Below, piece by piece: positions 1 through 5,860 of a stretch of 6,705 nt of DNA (the first letter of the stretch is position 1; every line of letters starts with the position of its first letter). The DNA comes from Bacteroidota bacterium (GTDB lineage Bacteria; Bacteroidota; Bacteroidia; Cytophagales; Cyclobacteriaceae), in contig JAEZBX010000079.1 of assembly GCA_023412765.1 (NCBI GenBank), forward strand, positions 1 to 6,705. The letters run 5' to 3'. A program made the translations under genes and the position numbers. The notes under the pieces are model-generated. The model searched no databases. It saw nothing but the letters and a program-made list of their open reading frames with translations, and was not told the origin of the DNA.

Positions 1-56
1 ACCCTGATCCCCTCAAAATATAGATGATTTCAATTTTTCCCTTCCACTATAAATAA

Positions 57-64
57 TTAGTTTG
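57..64 (+). promoter_or_regulatory. Candidate Bacteroidota -7 box upstream of the isomerase gene
   Basis: TTAGTTTG matches the Bacteroidota -7 consensus TAnnTTTG at five of its six fixed positions and lies 24 bases before the ATG at 89. No convincing -33 TTG box is seen upstream. In AT-rich spacer DNA such a match can occur by chance. Confidence 0.2.
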
Positions 65-88
65 TAGTTCAAAATCACCAAACGCATC

Positions 89-166
89 ATGAACTGAAGA
101 GAAGCATTAAAGACAGCCTCAGTTACCACCGGATTAGCATTTCTAGGTTCAGCTGGAATCGCCGGC
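89..166 (+). other. Tat-like signal peptide region interrupted by TGA
   Basis: From the ATG at 89 the frame reads Met-Asn-stop-Arg-Glu-Ala-Leu-Lys, then a weakly hydrophobic stretch ending in Ala-Gly. Many secreted sugar isomerase-like proteins of Bacteroidota begin with a short RREALK-type leader, so the stop most simply replaces the first Arg of the twin-arginine pair. A single C-to-T change (CGA to TGA) would do this. The leader after the stop shows no decay. Its end near residue 26 is estimated, because no clear AxA cleavage site is visible. Confidence 0.6.
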
Positions 167-1015
167 GATAACAAGAAAAAGCAGGCAGATAAATTTAAGT
201 TCTCGCTCAACACCAGCACGATCAGCGGACAAAAGCTCGGTGTTGAAAAATACATCGACATAGCTGCGCGTGCAGGCTACGACTGCATGGAATTGTGGAT
301 TCCTGACTTGAAGGTTTACCTCGAAAATGGCGGAACGTTGCCAAAGTTGAAGAAATTGATCGACGATAGTAAGGTACCCGTTGTAAATGCAATTGGCTTC
401 GCTCCCTGGATGGTGGATGAGGAGGAGAAAAGGAACGCGGGTTTTAAACAGATGCGTGAAGAAATGGAGATAATGGCGGCCCTTGGTTGTCCGCGCATAG
501 CCGCACCGTCTGCGGGTATCGGGAGAGATGCTCAATTGGATATGTTTGTGATCGGCGAACGTTTTGCTAAACTCATCGAGTTGGGTAAAGAAACTGGCGT
601 CATTCCGCAGCTTGAATTTTGGGGGGCTTCACGGTTTTATCACATCGGACAGGCATTGATGGCCGCTGCGGTCGCTAACAATTCGGGTGCACGTATTCTT
701 GCCGATGTATATCATTTGTTCCGTGGTGATTCTGGTTTCGAAGGGCTTAAGATGGTCGACGGTAGTCTCATAGAGGTATTTCACATGAACGATTATCCAT
801 CATCGATTCCGCGCGAGAAGGCGGAAGACAAGGATAGAATCTATCCCGGCGATGGTGCCGCACCCCTCAAGCAAATACTTACCGACCTGAAGAATATGAA
901 AGGTCCCAAGATATTGTCACTCGAACTTTTCAATCGCGAATATTGGCAGCAAGATCCTTTGCAAGTCGCTAAGACAGGGCTGGAGAAGATGAGGAAGGTC
1001 GCCGCTACGGCGTAG
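89..1015 (+). CDS. Sugar phosphate isomerase/epimerase-like TIM-barrel protein, with an in-frame TGA at codon 3 (possible pseudogene)
   Basis: This reading frame encodes an AP-endonuclease-2/xylose-isomerase-like TIM barrel, the fold of hydroxypyruvate isomerase and sugar 3-epimerases. Counting from the ATG at 89 it would be 308 residues, but codon 3 (95-97) is TGA. The reading after it (REALKTASVTTGLAFLGSAG) is a typical Bacteroidota Tat leader, followed by the first barrel strand (FKFSLNTSTISG). The first ATG after the stop is at 287, and no GTG or TTG lies in frame between; starting there would delete the first strand and helix of the barrel. So 89 is the ancestral start, and 287 is only what an ORF caller would choose. 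The expected metal ligands of the family all appear present: Glu176 (QLEFWG), Asp206 with His209 (ADVYH), His232 (FHMND) and Glu279 (LSLELF). The substrate cannot be told from sequence. Whether the gene is dead, read through or affected by a base-call error is open. Confidence 0.85.
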
Positions 1016-1070
1016 CCGTTAATCGTTATCCGTTAATCCTACTTTGTCATGCTTGAGCATTTTGAGGAGA

Positions 1071-1157
1071 GGAATAAGGAATAGGGAATAAGGAGTAAGG
1101 GTGCGCACTTTGAGACCCACCCTTACTCCTTATTCCCTACCCCCTATTCCTTTTTTT
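1071..1157 (+). terminator. Possible intrinsic terminator: long hairpin followed by seven T
   Basis: The 33-nt inner inverted repeat (1071-1103 with 1118-1150) would fold in RNA into a long stem, and it is followed directly by seven T (1151-1157). This arrangement could end transcription of the isomerase gene, whose stop lies 55 bases upstream of the hairpin. The stem is much longer and less GC-rich than a normal intrinsic terminator, so the function may be incidental to a repeat element. Confidence 0.4.
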
Positions 1158-1165
1158 ATAATTTG
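1157..1165 (+). promoter_or_regulatory. Candidate -10/-7 box inside the palindromic element
   Basis: TATAATTTG lies between the inner and outer right arms, 20 bases before the methyltransferase ATG. It holds a perfect TATAAT and also resembles the Bacteroidota TAnnTTTG box with one extra spacer base. No clear upstream box can be separated from the repeat arms. If real, the element supplies the promoter of the next gene. Confidence 0.25.
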
Positions 1166-1185
1166 ACAAAGTACGATTAACGACA

Positions 1186-1917
1186 ATGAAGGATTACTTC
1201 TCCACACAGTCAAAAGCATACGCGGCCTTCCGTCCGACTTATCCTGACGAGTTATATGAGTTCATTTTTCAGCATGTCAGGAAACGGGAAAAAGCGTGGG
1301 ATTGCGCGACGGGAAACGGCCAGGTAGCGCATCACCTCGCGAAATATTTTTACAACGTATATGCTACTGATATCAGCGTACGGCAATTGGACCTCGCTAT
1401 CAGGAAAGATAATATCCACTATTCAGTAGGTCGGGCAGAACAGACGGAATTCCCGGATCACCAATTCGACCTTTTAACAGTAGCCCAAGCGTTGCATTGG
1501 TTCGCCTGGGATGACTTTTACAAGGAAGTCCGGCGAGTCTCCAAACCCGGAGGGATCCTTGCCGTATGGGGATACTCTTTGCCAACCATCGAACCTGCAA
1601 TTGATAAACTGATCCTTGAGTTTTATGGCGATACCGTGGGACCCTATTGGGATAGCGCCCGCAGGTTAGTTGAGGATGAGTATCGCTCAATAGAATTCCC
1701 ATTCGATCAAATCCAGTCTCCCTCGTTTGCCATTAAAGTTAATTGGACCGTAAGGCAACTATCGGGGTACCTTTCAAGCTGGTCTGCGACCCAAAAGTAC
1801 GTTGAGGAAAACGGGTATGATCCCGTTGAGGCGTTTATTAAAACTGTTTGTCGTCATTGGGCTGATGACGAAAAAAAGGTTGTCTTTCCGATTTTTTCCA
1901 GAATTGGGAAGGTTTAA
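1186..1917 (+). CDS. Class I SAM-dependent methyltransferase
   Basis: A 243-residue Rossmann-fold methyltransferase of the Methyltransf_11 / UbiE-like group, predicted cytoplasmic since no signal peptide or membrane segment is seen. SAM-binding motif I is AWDCATGNGQ (residues 37-46, Asp39), the acidic residue after strand 2 is Asp62 (YATDIS), motif II is GRAEQTEFPD with FDLLTVAQALHWF (82-106), and motif III is VSKPGG (118-123). The start MKDYFS is the usual beginning of this family, where the first residues precede the FRPTYP segment. The C-terminus (FSRIGKV) also looks natural, so the gene seems complete. The pattern HWF after motif II occurs in relatives of trans-aconitate and fatty-acid-type methyltransferases, but the substrate is not determinable. 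The upstream palindromic element ends only three bases before the ATG, so the leader of this gene is largely repeat sequence. It is unlikely to be co-transcribed with its neighbours if the hairpin upstream terminates. Confidence 0.93.
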   Translation: MKDYFSTQSKAYAAFRPTYPDELYEFIFQHVRKREKAWDCATGNGQVAHHLAKYFYNVYATDISVRQLDLAIRKDNIHYSVGRAEQTEFPDHQFDLLTVAQALHWFAWDDFYKEVRRVSKPGGILAVWGYSLPTIEPAIDKLILEFYGDTVGPYWDSARRLVEDEYRSIEFPFDQIQSPSFAIKVNWTVRQLSGYLSSWSATQKYVEENGYDPVEAFIKTVCRHWADDEKKVVFPIFSRIGKV

Positions 1918-2028
1918 CAAGATGTAATATTTTATATGGCTACTGATAATCTATAGTTTCAAAAAGTTCCGGAGCGCAACGCCAGCTGTTTTTTTTAGTG
2001 AGATAGACTATTAAAGGGGACATATCTA

Positions 2029-2070
2029 AATCCAGCAAAAATTATTATTGAAGTCATTTTAATCCAGCAA
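2029..2070. repeat. Direct repeat AATCCAGCAA, two copies
   Basis: The 10-mer AATCCAGCAA occurs at 2029-2038 and again at 2061-2070, 32 bp apart from start to start, which is about three helical turns. Both copies sit upstream of the surface-protein gene at 2119, so they could be a pair of regulator sites on one face of the DNA. They could also be chance in AT-rich sequence. No regulator is encoded nearby. Confidence 0.4.
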
Positions 2071-2085
2071 TACCAATTTTCCGTA

Positions 2086-2106
2086 TGTCTTTGTATTTTA
2101 TCTTTC
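2086..2106 (+). promoter_or_regulatory. Candidate -7 boxes upstream of the T9SS protein gene
   Basis: Two overlapping candidates are seen: TGTCTTTG at 2086-2093 and TATCTTTC at 2099-2106. Each differs from the Bacteroidota TAnnTTTG consensus at one fixed base. They end 25 and 12 bases before the ATG at 2119. No good -33 TTG box is found at the expected distance, so the assignment is weak. Confidence 0.25.
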
Positions 2107-2118
2107 TGGACTTAAAAC

Positions 2119-4011
2119 ATGCGAAGCTTTCTCCTTACCACCCTATTTCTACTTGAGGCCGCGGTTCTTGTCGCCCAATCTCCTGGGGGAGTATCAGGTA
2201 ATCTACGGTTGTGGTTAAAAGCAAACGCAAACGCCCTCGAAGACAACGGGACCACTGCTGAAGACGGTGATGCGGTAGAGGTTTGGGATGATAATTCGCC
2301 CGACGACAACGATGCTGTAAATGCGACTGCTGCACGCCGACCTATCTATCGAACCAATATAATTAATAGCAATCCTGCCCTGGAGTTCAACGGCACCAAG
2401 TATATGGACACAGAAAATTTGTCTGGGATTGGCCCAACTGAAAGCTTTTCAATATTTCTGGTTTTTAAACAAAATTCGTTTGTGCCAGGTGGAAATGATG
2501 CCGCCGGAACTTTTATTATTGATCGTCCGACTGCAACCAACAACCTCGCAACGTTCAAGATGATCAATACTGACAAATATTTCTATCAACGGCGGGACGA
2601 CAGCGGCAATAATCTCAGCGGCCCCGTATCCGTGACCGCTGCTAACACATCGTTTTTTGTGCTTGCTAACTATTATCGAAATACAAGCACGACCAGAGAA
2701 GGCATTTATTTGAATGGTGGACTCGATATTGATCAGCCAGGGATTGGTGGCAACATTACTGGTCCCGTGGTAAGAATCGGTAATCATGCAACTAATGTAG
2801 ACGTTGGCGGGCTGAACGGCTATTTTGCAGAGATGATTGTTTATGATGCCAATGTTTCGACAACAAACAGGCAACGGGTAGAATCATACCTCGCCATTAA
2901 GTACGGCATCACGTTACCTTCAACCACAAATTACGTTCGAGCGGATGGGACGACCGTATATCCAAGCACAAGCGCTTCTTATGCAGGGTACGTTCACGAT
3001 ATTGCAGGCATCGGCCGAGACGACGACTCTGGGCTAGATCAAGATGATTCGGAAAGTCAGAATAACAATAGTGTTGTGAGAGTTTACAACCCCTCCAGTT
3101 TAGGCAATGAAGAATTTCTTGTTTGGGGTAGCAATAATGAAAGTCTTTCAAATCCAAACTCCGTCGATGTAGACGGTACGCTTATTAAACGACGGTTGAG
3201 CCGTGTGTGGAGAGTCGCGGAAACGGGAACTGTGGGCAGTATTACAATGGAATTTGACCTCTCCATGGTCCCCGGGGATAAAACATCGGCCGCATTGAGA
3301 TTGATGATCGACCGAGACGGTGACGGTTTTGCTGACAATGATCGTAGTCCCATCTCGGGAAGTGTTTCAGGAAATGTTTTTACAGTAAGCGTTAGTAATA
3401 ATAATCTTAGCAATGGCGATTATTTTACAGTCGGAACAACAGACGTGACCAGTACACCGCTCCCGGTTGAATTAACAGGATTTTCTGTTGCGCACGAAAG
3501 CCCTGTTGTCGTATCTTCATGGCATACAGCCTCTGAGTTGAACAACGATTTTTTTACATTAGAGCGCGCTGGCCAGGACCTGGTATTTGAAGAAGTCGGT
3601 AGAACGCCAGGCGCTGGGACTTCGAAAATCCCGCACTCGTACTCAATGATCGATCAGTACCCTTATGAGGGTATTTCATACTACAGGTTAAGACAAACGG
3701 ACTTTGACGGTTCCAGCACCTATTCAGATACGAAATACATGTACATTGAAGAAACAGAAAAACAAATCGCTGTATTTCCCAACCCCAATTCAGGAAATCA
3801 AATTGAAATTTCTTTTGGCAATACCAGGTTTAATCTGAATCGGATTGAAGTGATAAATCAACAAGGAAGGACTTTCGAAACCGCGTTTATAAACCGAAAG
3901 GATCTGAAACAATATTCAGTTGAGTTAAAACAAAAACTGCCGCCCGGCCTTTATGTTGTGAAGGTTCATTACAACGGTAAAGATGAATTGATCAAGCTCA
4001 TGGTGCAGTAG
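2119..4011 (+). CDS. Secreted surface protein with LamG/ConA-like domain and T9SS type A sorting domain
   Basis: A 630-residue exported protein. It begins with a Sec signal peptide (MRSFLLTTLFLLEAAVLVAQ, cleavage near residue 19-20). A LamG/concanavalin-like jelly-roll follows at about residues 30-266, with the typical landmarks FNGTKYM (90-96) and LAIKYGITL (258-266). Next is a segment with AGIGRDDDSGL (296-306), a pattern seen after such LamG units in many Bacteroidota adhesin-like proteins. Asp398-Asp408 forms a DxDGDGxxDxD loop like calcium-binding repeats. LPVELTGF (448-455) opens a fibronectin-like region that precedes the sorting signal in many cargo proteins. The C-terminal part (about 552-630) begins VFPNPNSG and ends LPPGLYVVKVHYNGKDELI plus a short tail, a clear T9SS type A sorting domain. 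The protein should be carried across the outer membrane and anchored or released at the surface. No catalytic motif is seen, so adhesion or glycan binding is a guess. Confidence 0.92.
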   Translation: MRSFLLTTLFLLEAAVLVAQSPGGVSGNLRLWLKANANALEDNGTTAEDGDAVEVWDDNSPDDNDAVNATAARRPIYRTNIINSNPALEFNGTKYMDTENLSGIGPTESFSIFLVFKQNSFVPGGNDAAGTFIIDRPTATNNLATFKMINTDKYFYQRRDDSGNNLSGPVSVTAANTSFFVLANYYRNTSTTREGIYLNGGLDIDQPGIGGNITGPVVRIGNHATNVDVGGLNGYFAEMIVYDANVSTTNRQRVESYLAIKYGITLPSTTNYVRADGTTVYPSTSASYAGYVHDIAGIGRDDDSGLDQDDSESQNNNSVVRVYNPSSLGNEEFLVWGSNNESLSNPNSVDVDGTLIKRRLSRVWRVAETGTVGSITMEFDLSMVPGDKTSAALRLMIDRDGDGFADNDRSPISGSVSGNVFTVSVSNNNLSNGDYFTVGTTDVTSTPLPVELTGFSVAHESPVVVSSWHTASELNNDFFTLERAGQDLVFEEVGRTPGAGTSKIPHSYSMIDQYPYEGISYYRLRQTDFDGSSTYSDTKYMYIEETEKQIAVFPNPNSGNQIEISFGNTRFNLNRIEVINQQGRTFETAFINRKDLKQYSVELKQKLPPGLYVVKVHYNGKDELIKLMVQ

Positions 4012-4050
4012 CTTACTGTGTTATCTTGCCGCTGTAATATTCGCTCTATC

Positions 4051-4071
4051 GGTGAACAAAAAAAATTCACC
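4051..4071. repeat. Short inverted repeat GGTGAA / TTCACC around an A-rich loop
   Basis: Six perfect base pairs (4051-4056 with 4066-4071) enclose a 9-base loop made of C and eight A. It lies in the 96-bp spacer between the T9SS protein and the deacylase, 36 bases before the latter's ATG. There is no T-run after it, so it is not a standard terminator on the + strand. An operator or an mRNA leader hairpin is possible. Confidence 0.35.
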
Positions 4072-4083
4072 AACGAAAACCAT

Positions 4084-4091
4084 TATCTTTC
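4084..4091 (+). promoter_or_regulatory. Candidate -7 box upstream of the deacylase lipoprotein gene
   Basis: TATCTTTC matches TAnnTTTG in all but the last base and ends 16 bases before the ATG at 4108. The identical octamer occurs at 2099-2106 before the preceding gene. No clear -33 box is present. The site also supports 4108 rather than the upstream GTG at 4018 as the start. Confidence 0.25.
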
Positions 4092-4107
4092 CGACTTACT
4101 TTTTCAT

Positions 4108-5748
4108 ATGCGCTACCTCTTACTTTTTGGCGTTGGATTATCTATCATATTGGCTTGCACAAAAAAGCCAGTCGAGGAATTTGATCTAATCATTCGCGGT
4201 GGCAATATCTACGACGGCTCGGGTTCACCTTATTTTGTCGCCGACATTGCCATTCAACATGATACAATCGCAGCGATCGGTGAGCTGACGAATGCAAAAG
4301 GCAGGAAAGAAATTAACGCCAAAGGATTAGCGGTTGCTCCTGGATTTATCAATATGCTTAGTTGGGGTGACCGAAGTCTACTTATGGACGGTCGCGGCGT
4401 AAGCGATATCAAACAAGGCGTGACGCTCGAAGTATTTGGAGAAGGTTGGTCACCCGGGCCGGTCAAACGAAAAGCGACAGCAAAGCCAGTGGATAGCCTA
4501 TGGACCACGTTGGGTGGTTATTTTGATTACCTGATCAAAAAAGGCGTTAGCCCTAACGTTGCATCTTTTGTGGGTGCCACATCCATCCGGATTCATGAGC
4601 TTGGTCACGAAAATCGAGCACCCAATGCGCAAGAATTACAACGGATGAAAAACCTTGTTCGCCAGGCAATGGAAGAAGGTGCTATGGGTCTCGGGTCTTC
4701 GTTAATCTATGCACCTGCTGACTATGCTTCCACAAACGAACTTATCGAATTAGCTAAAGTCGCATCGGAATACGGAGGGATGTACATAACACATATGCGA
4801 AGCGAAAGTGATAACATACTCACTGCGCTGAATGAAACGTTTAGAATTGCGAAGGAGGCCAGCATTCATTCAGAAATCTACCACCTGAAAATTAATCACG
4901 CGCGAAACTGGAATAAGGTTGACAGCGTCATTGCAAAAATTGACAGCGCACAAAAAGCTGGTCTTAAGATCACCGCAAATATGTATACCTACCAGGCTAG
5001 CGCTACTGGACTAACGGCTCGGCTACCCACATGGGTACAGGAAGGTGGAGCTGTCGCCATGCGAAAAAGGTTGAGAAATCCTGCTGTGCGGAAACGCGTT
5101 CTTGAAGAAATGCGGTTGGGAATACCCACAAAAAATTCTGACCCAAAGGACGTAATGCTTCTAGGTTTCCGTCTTGATTCGTTGAATAAACTTTACCGCG
5201 GGAAACGCCTTGACGAAGTTGCACGGATGCACGGTAAGGACGCTGACCAGACAGTGTTGGATCTGATCATAAGAGATAAGTCCACGATCGCAGCCATATA
5301 CTTCCTCATATCAGAGGATAACATAAAAAAAATGCTGGCCCTCCCCTACGTCAGTTTTGGATCCGACGCAGCAGCGATGTCGGATGCAGAAATTTTCTCG
5401 GAGTGGGGAACGCATCCCAGGGCCTATGGGACATTCGCACGATTCTTAGGCAAATATGTTCGCGAAGAAAAGGTTGTCTCTCTCGAAGAGGGTATCAGGC
5501 GCCTCACCAATTTACCTGCTACCAATCTGAAGCTCAATAAAAGGGGTAAACTGTCACCAGGCAATTTTGCAGACGTGGTCATTTTTAATTCAGATTCGAT
5601 TAGTGACAAAGCAACCTTTGACAGTCCAAAGGAATATGCCGAAGGTGTCGAACATGTTTTTATTAATGGTGTCCAGGTTCTTGAAAATGGCGATCATACA
5701 GGCGCAAAGCCAGGCAGGTTTCTGAGAGGCCCCGGCTGGAAAAAATAA
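4108..5748 (+). CDS. N-acyl-D-amino-acid deacylase family amidohydrolase, lipoprotein, lacking the HxH motif
   Basis: Members of this family hydrolyse N-acyl-D-amino acids to D-amino acid and fatty or acetic acid. I start at the ATG at 4108 (546 residues) because it opens a lipoprotein signal: MRYLLLFGVGLSIILAC, with Cys17 as the lipidation site. The same frame is open back to a GTG at 4018, but that would add 30 residues lacking signal character. The mature protein begins with the small beta domain (FDLIIRGGNIYDGSG), then the amidohydrolase barrel, and ends with the usual composite beta-domain (ADVVIFN, GVQVLENGDHTGAKPGR). His229 (YITHMRSE), His259 (EIYHLKINH) and Asp420 (FGSDAAAMS) match the conserved metal and catalytic residues. 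However, the HxH normally found after PGFID is Leu84-Ser-Trp86 here (PGFINMLSW), and the metal-bridging Cys of D-aminoacylases is not seen near residues 111-114 (GEGW). The substrate is therefore uncertain. It probably acts in the periplasm, membrane-anchored. Confidence 0.9.
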   Translation: MRYLLLFGVGLSIILACTKKPVEEFDLIIRGGNIYDGSGSPYFVADIAIQHDTIAAIGELTNAKGRKEINAKGLAVAPGFINMLSWGDRSLLMDGRGVSDIKQGVTLEVFGEGWSPGPVKRKATAKPVDSLWTTLGGYFDYLIKKGVSPNVASFVGATSIRIHELGHENRAPNAQELQRMKNLVRQAMEEGAMGLGSSLIYAPADYASTNELIELAKVASEYGGMYITHMRSESDNILTALNETFRIAKEASIHSEIYHLKINHARNWNKVDSVIAKIDSAQKAGLKITANMYTYQASATGLTARLPTWVQEGGAVAMRKRLRNPAVRKRVLEEMRLGIPTKNSDPKDVMLLGFRLDSLNKLYRGKRLDEVARMHGKDADQTVLDLIIRDKSTIAAIYFLISEDNIKKMLALPYVSFGSDAAAMSDAEIFSEWGTHPRAYGTFARFLGKYVREEKVVSLEEGIRRLTNLPATNLKLNKRGKLSPGNFADVVIFNSDSISDKATFDSPKEYAEGVEHVFINGVQVLENGDHTGAKPGRFLRGPGWKK

Positions 5749-5811
5749 AACCCGTTAGCATCAATGTAAGGTTACTACCGGAAACCAATTTTCCCTGCAT
5801 TTTATTAGCTC

Positions 5812-5819
5812 TATCTTTT
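5812..5819 (+). promoter_or_regulatory. Candidate -7 box upstream of the TPR/PD40 gene
   Basis: TATCTTTT matches TAnnTTTG in all but the last base, 41 bases before the ATG at 5861, in the 112-bp spacer after the deacylase. No convincing -33 box is seen. A purine-rich stretch GGGAAAAGAG (5841-5850), ten bases before the ATG, may serve as a weak ribosome binding site. Confidence 0.2.
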
Positions 5820-5860
5820 AGAATAACTGACTTGATTGTCGGGAAAAGAGCATTGATGGC

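Larger units (their letters stand above)
1031..1182. repeat. Nested palindromic intergenic element (outer and inner inverted repeats)
   Basis: The spacer after the isomerase gene is built as a nested palindrome. The outer arms are 1031-1049 and 1164-1182, 19 nt each with one mismatch. The inner arms are 1071-1103 and 1118-1150, 33 nt each with three mismatches, around a 14-nt loop (1104-1117). The inner left arm consists of four tandem heptamers of the form GGARTAR, from 1071 to 1098. A further copy of the outer-arm end (CGTTAATCGT) lies at 1017-1026 and matches the right arm exactly over 10 nt. No ORF of significance, transposase or target-site duplication is visible. The layout resembles a REP-like or MITE-like dispersed element; whether other copies exist in the genome cannot be seen here. 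Confidence 0.85.

Noticed and set aside
287..289. ATG at 287 as the true start of the isomerase-like gene
   Set aside because: Coding similarity to the family continues upstream without interruption to codon 4 of the frame starting at 89, including the first barrel strand, so 287 is internal.
149..535. Minus-strand ORF of 128 residues opposite the isomerase gene
   Set aside because: It lies antisense to a well-supported coding region, has no recognisable domain, and its composition reflects the opposite strand.
1071..1150. CRISPR-like repeat array
   Set aside because: The repeats are 7-nt units in inverted arms without spacers, and no cas gene is near.
1970..1996. Intrinsic terminator after the methyltransferase (eight T at 1989-1996)
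   Set aside because: The T-run is good, but the preceding bases form only a three-pair stem (GCG/CGC with a CAA loop) that is not adjacent to it, so no proper hairpin is supported.
2449..2874. Minus-strand ORF of 141 residues opposite the LamG domain
   Set aside because: It is wholly antisense to a convincing protein with clear family landmarks and shows no domain or start signal of its own.
4018..4107. Upstream GTG start for the deacylase, adding 30 residues
   Set aside because: The extra residues are polar and lie before a perfect lipoprotein signal peptide that begins at the ATG at 4108; the candidate promoter box at 4084 also falls inside the extension.
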